DNA of 64,000 nt, taken from Lawsonibacter sp900766145 (GTDB taxonomy: Bacteria > Bacillota > Clostridia > Oscillospirales > Oscillospiraceae). Where the stretch lies: the NCBI RefSeq assembly GCF_030372275.1, contig NZ_JAUDDJ010000003.1, one strand, 5' to 3'. The notes under the pieces were generated by a model. It worked only from the letters and a program-made list of their open reading frames with translations, was not told the DNA's origin and searched no databases. Position numbers and translations under genes: made by a program. Below, one piece after another: positions 7,730 to 15,654 of the stretch (its first letter is position 1; each line of letters opens with the position of its first letter).

Positions 7730-8430
7730 ACCGGCGCCTCCTCAAAGGAAATTTTACCCACCACGCCCTGCTGGAACGCGCTGCCCACCCGCCGCTCGCC
7801 CACGCAGTAGGAGCATACGCCGCTGGGCATGGTGTGTCGGAGGGCATCCCCCTCAAAACCGGTGCATACCGGCCGGGCCAGCAGCCACTGCGCCAGCAGA
7901 TCTGTGCCGTAACCGGCCAGCCCGTCCACCGGGAACAGGGCCGCGGATGGGTTGAGGGCGCGGATCTGCCAGGAGATGATCTCCAGCTCCGCCTGGGACA
8001 CCATGTCGATCTTGGTGAGCACCACGAAGTCCGCCTGGGTGAGCATGGGACCCAGCTGCCCCGGCGCTCTGCAGCTGGCGGTGCAGTCCAGCACACAGCC
8101 GGCGGCCATGTGCTCCGTAGCCGGGGAGCAGCGGTGGCACAGTCCGGCCGTCTCAATGACCAGGGCGTCCCGCCCCAGGCGGTCCGCCCACCCCCACAGC
8201 TCCGGCAGATTGGAGACCAGGAAATGGTCCGGGCAGATATCCCCGCTCAAACCGGTGACACAGGGAAGCCCCAGGCTTTGAAAGACATCCGCGTCCCCGG
8301 TTTTCAGACAGTCGATCTTGCACACGCAGGGCGCCATGCCGCCGTGGGCCAGCAGCGGGAGCAGGCTTTTCAGAACAGAAGTCTTTCCCACGGCGGAAGC
8401 GCCGGAGAAAAGGAGCACTTGACGCGGCAT
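7717..8430 (-). CDS. CobW/HypB/UreG-like GTP-binding protein with CxxC motif
   Basis: A 237-residue G3E-type P-loop GTPase: Walker A SGASAVGKTS (about residues 9-18), Walker B region ALVIETAGLCHRCSP with a CxxC, base-recognition LTKIDMVS (about 137-144, the NKxD equivalent) and a second CxxC near the C-terminus (SGVCSYCVGERR). Relatives insert nickel, cobalt or zinc into enzymes or carry metals. The gene is the first of a three-gene operon with an ABC ATPase and a cytosolic binding-protein-like partner, behind a box at 8461-8476. A metallochaperone role is likely; the client is unknown. Confidence 0.8.
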   Translation of the reverse strand: MPRQVLLFSGASAVGKTSVLKSLLPLLAHGGMAPCVCKIDCLKTGDADVFQSLGLPCVTGLSGDICPDHFLVSNLPELWGWADRLGRDALVIETAGLCHRCSPATEHMAAGCVLDCTASCRAPGQLGPMLTQADFVVLTKIDMVSQAELEIISWQIRALNPSAALFPVDGLAGYGTDLLAQWLLARPVCTGFEGDALRHTMPSGVCSYCVGERRVGSAFQQGVVGKISFEEAPVCGV

Positions 8431-8460
8431 TGTGAGCCTCCGATCTCAAAGCGAATTTTT

Positions 8461-8476
8461 GTTAGCGATAGCTTAC
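8461..8476 (-). promoter_or_regulatory. GTTAG/CTAAC box before the CobW-like operon
   Basis: The plus strand reads GTTAGCGATAGCTTAC, one mismatch in the right half-site. On the minus strand it lies about 30 bases before the GTPase start. It is one of two boxes in this divergent promoter region. Confidence 0.65.
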
Positions 8477-8531
8477 CACAGAGAACGAGAGCTTGTCAGT
8501 ATCAGGTGAGACTGGCCGGCAACCTTTTTTC

Positions 8532-8588
8532 TTGACTTGCGGTGTGGGTTCAGGGTAGAATATAGCGGTAGGTTAGTTATTGCTAACC
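8532..8588 (+). promoter_or_regulatory. Promoter with perfect GTTAG/CTAAC box before the Crp-like gene
   Basis: TTGACT (8532-8537), an 18-base spacer and TAGAAT (8556-8561) are followed by GGTTAGTTATTGCTAACC at 8571-8588, an exact copy of the box core at 18038 and 24811. The box covers the expected start of transcription. Confidence 0.8.
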
Positions 8589-8604
8589 AAAGGAGGGGTG
8601 TGAT

Positions 8605-9276
8605 TTGGAGCAAGCTGTCTTACAGGAAAAGCTGACGTCGTCCCCCTTTTTGGCGGGCGCATCCCTGCCGCCGGAACAGGTAACCGCAAAGAGGTTCCGC
8701 GCGGGCCAGATCATCAGTGACAGGCCGGGCGGCGTCTCATCCGTGGGGATGATCGTGTCCGGACGGGTGGAGGTCTATTCCGTGGCACTGGATGGCAAGG
8801 ATGTGCAGCTCAATGCCCTGACTGCGGGGGAGTGTTTCGGCGTCTGTAATCTGCTGGCAGATACGGAGCTGGAGACGGTATTGCGGTGCGGGGAGGAGAC
8901 TGAGGTTCTGTATATCCCCAAGGCGGTCCTTCTCGCCTGCATGGAACGGGACGCCGGGCTTGCCATGCGCTACGCGGCCCTGTGCAACCGGAAGCTCCAA
9001 TTCCTGCTCCGGCGCATCGAGCTGCTTACGATGCAGTCCTGCCGCGGCCGCCTCATTGCCCATCTCCTGGAGCGGCAGGATGAGAAGGGCGTGGTAAGGC
9101 TCGCCGGATCTCGGGAGGATCTGGCCCGCCGTCTAGGGATGAGCCGTGCCGCCCTTTTCCGAGAGTTGTCTGTCCTTCAATCTATGGGAGCGGTTTCAGT
9201 GGATGGGAATTCCATCACGGTTGAAGATCGTCCTTTGCTGGAAGAACTGCTCTATCATCCCTCAAACACAAAATAA
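8605..9276 (+). CDS. Crp/Fnr family transcriptional regulator
   Basis: A 223-residue protein with an N-terminal cyclic-nucleotide-binding-type beta-barrel (about residues 20-135, including IVSGRVEVYS and LTAGECFGVCNLL) and a C-terminal winged helix (about 165-215: SREDLARRLGMSRAALFREL). The start is a TTG at 8605, six bases after GGAGGGG. It leads the operon with the SsuABC-like importer and probably senses a redox, gas or metal signal; there is no cysteine cluster for an Fe-S centre of the Fnr type at the N-terminus. Confidence 0.85.
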   Translation: MEQAVLQEKLTSSPFLAGASLPPEQVTAKRFRAGQIISDRPGGVSSVGMIVSGRVEVYSVALDGKDVQLNALTAGECFGVCNLLADTELETVLRCGEETEVLYIPKAVLLACMERDAGLAMRYAALCNRKLQFLLRRIELLTMQSCRGRLIAHLLERQDEKGVVRLAGSREDLARRLGMSRAALFRELSVLQSMGAVSVDGNSITVEDRPLLEELLYHPSNTK

Positions 9277-9301
9277 GAAACAAATTGAAAGGAAAAACGG
9301 T

Positions 9302-10408
9302 ATGAAAAAATTGCTCTCTCTGCTCTGCGTCCTGTCCCTGTCCGCCGCACTGCTGGCGGGCTGCTCCACCGCCGGGGATGCCGGCACCTCGGAAACGCCT
9401 GGTTCGAGCAGTACGCCCTCCGAGGTGACGGAGCCAGGGTCCTCTCAGGAAACGGTGGATTCGCTTGATGTCAATGTTATGGCCCTGAAAGGCCCTACCG
9501 CCATGGGCATGGTCAAGATGATGGCCGATAGTGAACCGGTCGAAGAATTCACTGACCAACTGAAAGAGGAATACGAGAATGTAGTTTCCTCTGGTAACAT
9601 CTATCATTTTACTATTACGTCCGCCACCGATGAGGTGTCTGCCGCCCTGGCGCAGGGGACCACGGATATCGCCGCCGTCCCTGCCAACCTTGCCTCTGTC
9701 CTCTACAACAACACCGAGGGCGGCGTGCAGGTGCTGGCCATCAATACGCTGGGCGTGCTCTACATCGTGGAGAGCGGGGACACGGTACACTCCGTGGAGG
9801 ATCTCCGGGGCAAGACCATTTACGCCAGCGGCAAGGGAAACACGCCGGAGGCCGCCCTCAATTATGTGCTGACCCAGAACGGCATCGACCCCTCCACTGA
9901 TGTGACCATTGAGTGGAAGAGCGAACAGGCGGAGTGCCTCTCCGCCCTGATGGCGGAGGAGAACGCCATCGCCATGCTGCCCCAGCCCTTTGTCACCACC
10001 GCCCAGGCCCAGAGCGAGAACCTGCGGGTGGCTCTGGATCTGACGGAGGAGTGGGACGCCCTTCAGGCTGACAGCGAGACGCCCTCCACCCTGGTCACCG
10101 GCGTGGTGGTGGCCCGGACCGCCTTTGCAGAGGAGCATCCGGAGGTGGTATCCGCCTTCCTGGACCGCTATCAGGAGTCGGTGGACTATGTCAACTCCAA
10201 CGTGGAGGAGGCCGCCCAGCTGGTGGGCCAGTATGAGATCGTCACCGCCGAGGTGGCTCAGAAGGCCCTGCCGGAGTGCAACATCGTCTTCATTGAGGGG
10301 GACGAGATGAAGGAGAAGCTGTCCGGCTACCTGTCGGTCCTGTTTGAGCAGAATCCTCAGTCCGTGGGCGGCGCCCTGCCTGACGACGCCTTCTACTTCA
10401 GCCGCTGA
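9302..10408 (+). CDS. ABC transporter substrate-binding lipoprotein (SsuA/NMT1-like)
   Basis: A 368-residue protein: lipoprotein signal MKKLLSLLCVLSLSAALLAG then C at about residue 21, a Ser/Thr/Glu-rich linker, and a type II periplasmic fold of the SsuA/NMT1/PhnD group (VSAALAQGTTDIAAVPANLA; VEDLRGKTIYASGKGNTPE). The ATG at 9302 starts the signal peptide; the reading frame is open further upstream, but that part would mask the signal. It is followed by permease and ATPase genes. Relatives bind sulfonates, thiamine precursors or similar small molecules; with a metal box upstream the ligand may be metal-related. Confidence 0.85.
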   Translation: MKKLLSLLCVLSLSAALLAGCSTAGDAGTSETPGSSSTPSEVTEPGSSQETVDSLDVNVMALKGPTAMGMVKMMADSEPVEEFTDQLKEEYENVVSSGNIYHFTITSATDEVSAALAQGTTDIAAVPANLASVLYNNTEGGVQVLAINTLGVLYIVESGDTVHSVEDLRGKTIYASGKGNTPEAALNYVLTQNGIDPSTDVTIEWKSEQAECLSALMAEENAIAMLPQPFVTTAQAQSENLRVALDLTEEWDALQADSETPSTLVTGVVVARTAFAEEHPEVVSAFLDRYQESVDYVNSNVEEAAQLVGQYEIVTAEVAQKALPECNIVFIEGDEMKEKLSGYLSVLFEQNPQSVGGALPDDAFYFSR

Positions 10409-10413
10409 CTTCC

Positions 10414-11163
10414 ATGAAAGGCCGCCGAACCATACGGGCCTGGGCTGTACTCTTCTGGCTGCTCCTGTGGCAGGCGGGTGCCATGGCCATTGATCAGCGC
10501 ATCATCCTGGTCTCCCCGCTCACTGTGCTTGCGCGGCTGACGGAACTGGTTCCCACGCTGGATTTTTGGGGCGCCATCGGGTATTCCCTGGTGCGCATCA
10601 CAGCGGGTTTCCTGCTGGGAGTAGCAGCCGGGACCCTGCTGGCGGCTCTGTCCGCCCGGTTCCGCCGGGTGGAGGAGCTGCTGGCGCCAGCCCTCCTGGC
10701 CATCAAGTCCATTCCGGTGGCCTCCTTTATCATTCTGGCGCTGATCCTGTTTTCCTCCAAGAATCTGGCGGTGCTGATCTCCTTCCTGATCGTCCTGCCG
10801 GTCCTCTATACCAATCTGTTGAGCGGCATCCGGGCCGCCGATCCGCAGCTGCTGGAGATGGCCCGGGTGTTCCGCGTCCCCGCACTCCGCGGCATCCGCT
10901 ACGTGTATCTGCCCCAGGTGCTCCCATACTTCCGGTCGGCCTGCGGCTCCGCCCTGGGATTGTGCTGGAAGTCCGGCATCGCCGCCGAGGTCATTGGTAT
11001 GCCAGACGGCTCCATCGGCGAACAGCTCCAGCAGGCCAAAATCTATCTGAACACGCCGGACCTGTTTGCCTGGACGCTGGTGATCGTGCTGGTGAGCCTG
11101 ATATTTGAAAAGGTATTCCTGGCTCTGTTGAAGTGGGGAGAACGCGCCCTGGAGAGGATGTGA
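10414..11163 (+). CDS. ABC transporter permease (SsuC/TauC-like)
   Basis: A 249-residue integral membrane protein of the binding-protein-dependent permease family, with about six helices. The EAA-type loop is at about residues 145-170 (SGIRAADPQLLEMARVFRVP), the site that docks the ATPase. It starts 5 bases after the binding-protein stop and is followed after 3 bases by the ATPase. With both neighbours it makes a complete importer. Confidence 0.88.
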   Translation: MKGRRTIRAWAVLFWLLLWQAGAMAIDQRIILVSPLTVLARLTELVPTLDFWGAIGYSLVRITAGFLLGVAAGTLLAALSARFRRVEELLAPALLAIKSIPVASFIILALILFSSKNLAVLISFLIVLPVLYTNLLSGIRAADPQLLEMARVFRVPALRGIRYVYLPQVLPYFRSACGSALGLCWKSGIAAEVIGMPDGSIGEQLQQAKIYLNTPDLFAWTLVIVLVSLIFEKVFLALLKWGERALERM

Positions 11164-11166
11164 GCC

Positions 11167-11745
11167 ATGCAGGATATTGTGATCCAGGGCCTGTGCAAGG
11201 CCTTTGACGGGAAACAGGTCCTCCGGGACTTTTCCGCCGCTCTGCCGGCGGGACAGGTCACCGGACTCATGGCCCCCTCCGGTGCGGGCAAGACCACCCT
11301 GCTGCGGATCCTCATGGGACTGGAGACGCCGGACCGGGGGACCATCACGGGCTTGGAGGGCCTGCGCCTGAGCGCGGTGTTCCAGGAGGACCGGCTGTGC
11401 GAGAACCTGAATCCGGTCTCCAATCTCCGCCTGGTGACCCCGGCTTTGAGCCGGACGGCGGCTGCAGAGGCTCTGGCGGCCGTGGGACTGACGGACTGTC
11501 AGCGCCAGCCCGCCCGGGAGCTGTCCGGCGGGATGCGCCGCCGGGTGGCCATTCTCCGGGCCCTGTTGGCAGAGTACGACCTGCTGTTCCTGGACGAACC
11601 CTTTAAGGGCCTGGATCAGGAGACCAAGGAGATCGTTATGGCGGATACCCGCCGCCGGTGCGCCGGAAGGACGGTGCTGTTCGTCACCCACGACCCGGCG
11701 GAGCTGGAGGCCTTGGGCGCTGTGCAGCGGCTGGAGCTGTCCTGA
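11167..11745 (+). CDS. ABC transporter ATP-binding protein (SsuB-like, short)
   Basis: A 192-residue ATPase with Walker A APSGAGKTT (about residues 36-44), signature LSGGMRRRVAILRA (about 118-131), Walker B LLFLDEPFKGLD (about 139-150) and switch VTHDPAE. At 192 residues it is shorter than typical SsuB/TauB (about 250) but keeps all nucleotide-binding motifs. It completes the importer with the permease and binding protein upstream and is followed by a terminator. Confidence 0.88.
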   Translation: MQDIVIQGLCKAFDGKQVLRDFSAALPAGQVTGLMAPSGAGKTTLLRILMGLETPDRGTITGLEGLRLSAVFQEDRLCENLNPVSNLRLVTPALSRTAAAEALAAVGLTDCQRQPARELSGGMRRRVAILRALLAEYDLLFLDEPFKGLDQETKEIVMADTRRRCAGRTVLFVTHDPAELEALGAVQRLELS

Positions 11746-11788
11746 ACCCCCGACGTGCCGGCAAGGGTACAACAAAAGCAGAAAAGCA

Positions 11789-11823
11789 GAAAAAGTGGAT
11801 GCCGGAAGGGCATCCACTTTTTT
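11789..11823. terminator. Bidirectional terminator
   Basis: AAAAAGTGGATGCC pairs with GGCATCCACTTTTT around a GGAAG loop. It has A-rich and T-rich flanks, so it can end both the plus-strand importer operon and the minus-strand gene at 11835. Confidence 0.9.
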
Positions 11824-11834
11824 CATGACGCGGC

Positions 11835-12521
11835 TCAAAGAACCGTTACCTCCGCGTTCTTCTCACCGAATTTTTCACGCAGCATCTGGCAGATCCGGGG
11901 CCGCTCCGCCCCCTGTTTTTCCTGCTGCTTGATCAGCTTATAGGCTTGGAACAGAGTGGAGGGACCGATCTCCGAACTGAAATAACCGATCCCCTGGTTC
12001 CAGGCCAGCAGCTCAAACACATCGTCCAGGGCCGCTGACTCCACCCCGCAGGCATAGGCTTTGATCAGCTCTCTTGTGGCCTGCCGCATCCGTCCGGCGC
12101 CCACGGCGTTGGCCAGGGAGAGGAGCAGCCGCATTTCATAAGGCAGCGTCCGCTTTTCGCTCTGCCAGGTCAGCGACCAGAAGTCCGCCGCGATCCGGCC
12201 CAGCTCCTCGTCGATCATGGGATAGTTGAGCAGGGCCAGGGGCTTGAAGGGCGTATCCTCCCCGCCGTCCTTTTTCTCCACACGGCAGAACGAAACATGA
12301 AATTCAGCCGGCCCGGCCTGCTCGGTATGGTGTTCAAACCCAAGGGCCTCCATGGCGGCATAGAGCGGGTGGGGCTCAAAGGTCTGGATGACGGTGAAGC
12401 CCTCGCCTACTTCCAGTCCCATTGCTTTCTGCTTCAGGCCTGGGAAAAAGTTCCCCTGCAGATGGCGTACATCGACGACCTGGAAGTTGGGCGCCTGATC
12501 TTTCCAATTTTCGTAACTCAT
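11835..12521 (-). CDS. DUF2249 domain protein with C-terminal AhpD-like helical domain
   Basis: A 228-residue protein. Residues about 13-80 match the DUF2249 pattern, a TusA/SirA-like fold (VDVRHLQGNFFPGLKQKA, PHPLYAAMEALGFEH). Residues about 130-210 are helical and resemble the carboxymuconolactone-decarboxylase/AhpD core (YEMRLLLSLANAVGAGRMRQ), without an obvious CxxC. DUF2249 proteins tend to occur with heme, nitrite or redox enzymes. It overlaps the upstream GNAT gene by four bases. Function unknown. Confidence 0.7.
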   Translation of the reverse strand: MSYENWKDQAPNFQVVDVRHLQGNFFPGLKQKAMGLEVGEGFTVIQTFEPHPLYAAMEALGFEHHTEQAGPAEFHVSFCRVEKKDGGEDTPFKPLALLNYPMIDEELGRIAADFWSLTWQSEKRTLPYEMRLLLSLANAVGAGRMRQATRELIKAYACGVESAALDDVFELLAWNQGIGYFSSEIGPSTLFQAYKLIKQQEKQGAERPRICQMLREKFGEKNAEVTVL

Positions 12522-13162
12522 GCGCTGTCTGCCCCCTTGATTCGGTATTCATAGATAATGGTCCGGCTTTCGGAGCCATCCCGGAACGGCGTTTCGGCCA
12601 CCCTCGCAAAGCCGCGCTTCTCATAAAATTCCCATGACGCCAGCGTATTGGTCAGCAGACGCACGGTGTCCGCACCGTCAGCCCTGGCTCTGGACAGAAA
12701 CTGTGTGACCAAGGCCGTCCCAAGCCCTTTCCGATAGGCTGCTTTGGACGCAAGCGCCACAAGCTCCAGGTCGCAGGCTCCGAAGGTCTTGCTGTCCCGC
12801 TCCTGTAATTGGGAGGAGAAATGATCCCATTGTTTCTGAAAACGCTCCGACATTTTATAACGCTTCAAATAGTATTTGAGAAACATCCTGCACCACAAGC
12901 CATAGTGCCTTTTGCACCCATATCGGTTTGCCAAAGTTCGGTCGAAGGCTTTGTCGTATTTCCCGCAAACGAACCCCACGACCTGCCCATCCTCCGCCTC
13001 CGCAACAAAGGTGAAGTTGCATTTTTCAATCAAGACCTGGGCATAATCCCGCAACAGGAGCTTGTCGCAATGATCTATAGGGGCCGTAAAAAAGCCTTCA
13101 TACAGGCACTCACCGCAGGCCGCGGCGTCTCTTTCTGCGTATGGACGGATCGTAAACACCAT
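12518..13162 (-). CDS. GNAT family N-acetyltransferase
   Basis: A 214-residue acetyltransferase with the acetyl-CoA motif AAYRKGLGTALVTQFLSRA at about residues 134-152 and the C-terminal NTLASWEFYEKRGFARV block. A ribosome site (GGGGAG) precedes the ATG. The central insertion (residues about 65-110) is basic and aromatic-rich. Members acetylate amines of small molecules, antibiotics or proteins; the substrate is not evident. It is translationally coupled to the DUF2249 gene. Confidence 0.88.
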   Translation of the reverse strand: MVFTIRPYAERDAAACGECLYEGFFTAPIDHCDKLLLRDYAQVLIEKCNFTFVAEAEDGQVVGFVCGKYDKAFDRTLANRYGCKRHYGLWCRMFLKYYLKRYKMSERFQKQWDHFSSQLQERDSKTFGACDLELVALASKAAYRKGLGTALVTQFLSRARADGADTVRLLTNTLASWEFYEKRGFARVAETPFRDGSESRTIIYEYRIKGADSA

Positions 13163-13191
13163 GATCGTGCTCCCCGTATGTGAGTCTTACT

Positions 13192-13512
13192 TCAGTTATT
13201 CCGAAACGGTTGCCACTCGAATGTCCACTTCCCGCCCTCTTTCAAGACGAGTTGGGGAGACTGTTCTGTCAGCAAGGTGCGGTCAAATTCAGATTGAACA
13301 TCCGCTGGAAGTTTGGAAAACCCCTCCGGGTCAAAGTGACGGAACAGGTCTCCCCAGGTGGAGTCTGCTGCCGGCGTGAATCCTTCCGTTGCCGCAGGTC
13401 CCTCCAACGGGGACGGTGACTCGCTTTCTGCATCCCCGTGATTCATCATCCCGCAGCCGGTTAGCAGGCAAAAGATAGCAAGCGCAGCCAGAACCGTTTT
13501 CCACCGTTTCAA
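13192..13512 (-). CDS. Small lipoprotein of unknown function
   Basis: A 106-residue protein with lipobox in MKRWKTVLAALAIFCLLTGC, a Pro/Ser/Glu-rich linker and a short conserved-looking end (GKWTFEWQPF). The start is a TTG at 13512 with a GGGGGG-type site in front. It lies between the methyltransferase (upstream, 11 bases) and the GNAT gene, in one minus-strand operon behind the box at 14243. Confidence 0.65.
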   Translation of the reverse strand: MKRWKTVLAALAIFCLLTGCGMMNHGDAESESPSPLEGPAATEGFTPAADSTWGDLFRHFDPEGFSKLPADVQSEFDRTLLTEQSPQLVLKEGGKWTFEWQPFRNN

Positions 13513-13523
13513 AACAATCCCCC

Positions 13524-14222
13524 CTATTCAGCGGTTCCCAGTCCTGTTCCTGGATATCTCCCGTGCAGGCGTCCTTCACTCCTGCTCTGCGCGGTGATCC
13601 GTTCCGCCGGTGTCCACCGGCAGGCGGCGCAACAAAGGGGCAGCACACGGCCGCCCAGCAGTGCGTGCTCCACCACCCGGAAATCGTGCATGGACAGATA
13701 GGAGACAAACTCTCCAGCGTTCCAGCGGTGGTAAACATGGAAACCGGTTCGCTCCATACACCAGGTGCGAAGCCTTGCCAGCCGCCCTCCGCCGTGGACA
13801 AAGGTAGGGGCAAACAACCATCCGCCCGGCTTCAGAACCCGCTGGATCTCCCGGAGCACGCGATCCGGCTCCGGCAGGATGTGCAGGGCATTGGCGATGA
13901 CCACCGCGTCGAAGGACTCCGGCGCGTAGGGCAGATGGGCGGCATCTTGGACAGAGAAGTGGAGGCGTGAGGAGCCGATCCGCTTTTTCGCCTCCTGGAT
14001 CATAGCGGGAGCGGCGTCCGTGGCCTCCCAGAGCCGGACATAGGGCGAGAGCGGAAAGGACAGCTGCCCCGTGCCGCAGGCCAGCTCCAGCACGTTCATA
14101 TCCCGGGAGAGATGGGGCCGGATCCGCTCACACACCGCCGCGTACAGCGGTGCGGAGCGGTCCATGGACCTGGTATAATGCCGGGCAGTCTTCTGCCAAA
14201 AAGCCAATTCAGATTCCTTCAT
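13524..14222 (-). CDS. UbiE-like class I SAM-dependent methyltransferase
   Basis: A 232-residue methyltransferase: SAM motif I VLELACGTGQLSF at about residues 44-56, motif II EATDAAPAMIQEA, post-motif LPYAPESFDAVVIANALH and the LKPGGW block at about 133-138. The last 30 residues are Arg-rich and poorly conserved. It is the first gene of a minus-strand operon and sits behind a promoter that carries the box at 14243-14258. The substrate is unknown. Confidence 0.85.
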   Translation of the reverse strand: MKESELAFWQKTARHYTRSMDRSAPLYAAVCERIRPHLSRDMNVLELACGTGQLSFPLSPYVRLWEATDAAPAMIQEAKKRIGSSRLHFSVQDAAHLPYAPESFDAVVIANALHILPEPDRVLREIQRVLKPGGWLFAPTFVHGGGRLARLRTWCMERTGFHVYHRWNAGEFVSYLSMHDFRVVEHALLGGRVLPLCCAACRWTPAERITAQSRSEGRLHGRYPGTGLGTAE

Positions 14223-14242
14223 GGTGCGATGCCTCTTTTGTG

Positions 14243-14258
14243 GTTAGTATCTGCTAAC
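14243..14258 (-). promoter_or_regulatory. GTTAG/CTAAC box before a methyltransferase operon
   Basis: GTTAGTATCTGCTAAC lies within the longer dyad TGGTTAGTATCTGCTAACCA (14241-14260). On the minus strand TTGCAA, 17 bases and TATCTT precede it, so the box lies over the expected transcription start of the methyltransferase gene. Confidence 0.75.
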
Positions 14259-14364
14259 CATAAGATACTACAACCCGCAAAAGATTGCAAGTCCCCGCGA
14301 GGAGCAAATGTGTTGAGAGAAACGAGTAGATGACCATGAAGGATGCCGGCGCCTCTCTGTTTTC

Positions 14365-14787
14365 TCAGGCGAGGGCCGCGCCCAGGGCCCGGCAGGCCGA
14401 CAGGGCCTCCTCATCCGGAGCCTCGTTGCAGATCACGCTGTCACAGACGAGGTTTGCCCCGTCGTCGTTGCACCGGGCCTCCCAGCTGCGCATCCATTCG
14501 CCGTCGCCCCATCCGTAGGAACCGAACAGGGCGATGCTCTTCCCGCTCAGCCGGCCCTCACAGGCGGTAAACATGGGCTCAAACTCACTCTCCTCCAGCT
14601 GCTCCGACCCCATGGAGGGGCAGCCAAAGGCAATGGCGTCATACTCGCTGACCTGCTCGGGGGAAAACTCGGAGGCGGTGAGCAGGGACACCTCGGCCCC
14701 CTTTTCCTTGGCACCTTCCACGACCGCCGCGGCCATGGCCTCGGTGTTGCCGGTGCCGCTCCAATAAACAACTGCGATTTTGCTCAT
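14365..14787 (-). CDS. Flavodoxin
   Basis: A 140-residue flavodoxin: MSKIAVVYWSGTGNTEAMAA carries the FMN phosphate loop SGTGNTE (about residues 9-15) and LFGSYGWGDGEW (about 85-96) the isoalloxazine loop. The ATG at 14787 is preferred over an upstream TTG because it begins the first beta strand. Flavodoxins replace ferredoxin as electron carriers when iron is scarce, which fits its place at the end of the AhpC/thioredoxin-reductase operon behind the box at 17874. Confidence 0.93.
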   Translation of the reverse strand: MSKIAVVYWSGTGNTEAMAAAVVEGAKEKGAEVSLLTASEFSPEQVSEYDAIAFGCPSMGSEQLEESEFEPMFTACEGRLSGKSIALFGSYGWGDGEWMRSWEARCNDDGANLVCDSVICNEAPDEEALSACRALGAALA

Positions 14788-14829
14788 AAGAATCAACAAC
14801 CTTTCTGATTTACTTGGATTCGGAAAACA

Positions 14830-15381
14830 TCAGCCAGCTACCGTGAGCTGCTCGATGGACTTCCCCTGTTCCCACTGCTGGGAATAGATTTTGCTGCATT
14901 TTTTGTACCTTCGAAAGATACACTTGGCCGCTTGTTCATCACTGTAGACCTTCCAGCAGCCAACGCACTTGTGATTGCACGCTTTATTGAGAATGAAACC
15001 CAGGACATCCTCCGGCGGATAGCTGAGAAACAGGCCGATCTCATGGGGGAATTCTCCGTCCGACCGCAGACGTTGGATCAGGTGGATCACACACCGGTTG
15101 GAATCTTCCGGCGTATAACCATATTGCAGGAGCAGTCCCCTGGAACAGTGATCTGCCAGATCACACTCCAGCGCATTGGGCCGGTAGACATAGATAAGGG
15201 CACGGCCTTTCTGAACTCTCAGCGGCAGGGCGCGGATCCCCTTGGGGACCAGCTTCCTGTTCAAGCGGCATAATTCTTTTGTCAGTGCGGCTTTGCAGGG
15301 GCAGGCGCAGGAAAACAGGTTTCCGGTTTTGATCCCTGCCAAAGTCGGGGCGCAGTGGCGAATGACCAGGTCTTCTGACAT
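14830..15381 (-). CDS. DUF3793 family protein
   Basis: A 183-residue protein of the DUF3793 family, often found beside flavodoxin genes in Clostridia. Conserved features are the N-terminal HCAPTLAGIKTGNLFSC, the cysteine-rich HKCVGCWKVY block at about residues 137-146 and GLFLSYPPEDVLGF at about 116-129. Function unknown. A GGGGGAT site supports the ATG at 15381. It lies 42 bases upstream of flavodoxin in the same operon, suggesting an iron-limitation role. Confidence 0.85.
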   Translation of the reverse strand: MSEDLVIRHCAPTLAGIKTGNLFSCACPCKAALTKELCRLNRKLVPKGIRALPLRVQKGRALIYVYRPNALECDLADHCSRGLLLQYGYTPEDSNRCVIHLIQRLRSDGEFPHEIGLFLSYPPEDVLGFILNKACNHKCVGCWKVYSDEQAAKCIFRRYKKCSKIYSQQWEQGKSIEQLTVAG

Positions 15382-15438
15382 AAGCTTTATCCCCCGAAAA
15401 GAAATGGACTTTCTGTTTGACGCTGTGCGATATTCACG

Positions 15439-15594
15439 TCAAAGCAGTTTTTTATGACTGTTATGAGACTGTGGCTTCTCATGGTGTAAGAACCAATATG
15501 CGAGCTTTTTAATCATCTGACAGATCGCGCAGATGACAGCACAGAACAGCAAAGCGGCCAAGCCATATCCCAAAGACTGTACTGCCTCGTTCAT
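15439..15594 (-). CDS. Small single-pass membrane protein
   Basis: A 51-residue protein beginning MNEAVQSLGYGLAALLFCAV with one hydrophobic helix (about residues 9-27, three Cys in or next to it) and a basic, His-rich tail (HHEKPQSHNSHKK). A GAGGCGG site stands 5 bases before the ATG at 15594. It fits between the thioredoxin reductase (61 bases upstream) and DUF3793 (58 bases downstream) in one operon. No family recognised; the His-rich tail could bind metal. Confidence 0.55.
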   Translation of the reverse strand: MNEAVQSLGYGLAALLFCAVICAICQMIKKLAYWFLHHEKPQSHNSHKKLL

Positions 15595-15654
15595 CGTACC
15601 GCCTCTTTTCTAATCTTCTCCGCGCAATATTGATGATGGGTACCGCTGGCTCCG

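Noticed and set aside
9146..9301. An upstream extension of the SsuA-like binding protein to 9146.
   Set aside because: It would bury the lipoprotein signal and overlaps the Crp gene in another frame; the ATG at 9302 begins a textbook signal peptide.
13461..13470. A GTTAG sequence inside the lipoprotein gene.
   Set aside because: No CTAAC partner at the right distance; chance match.
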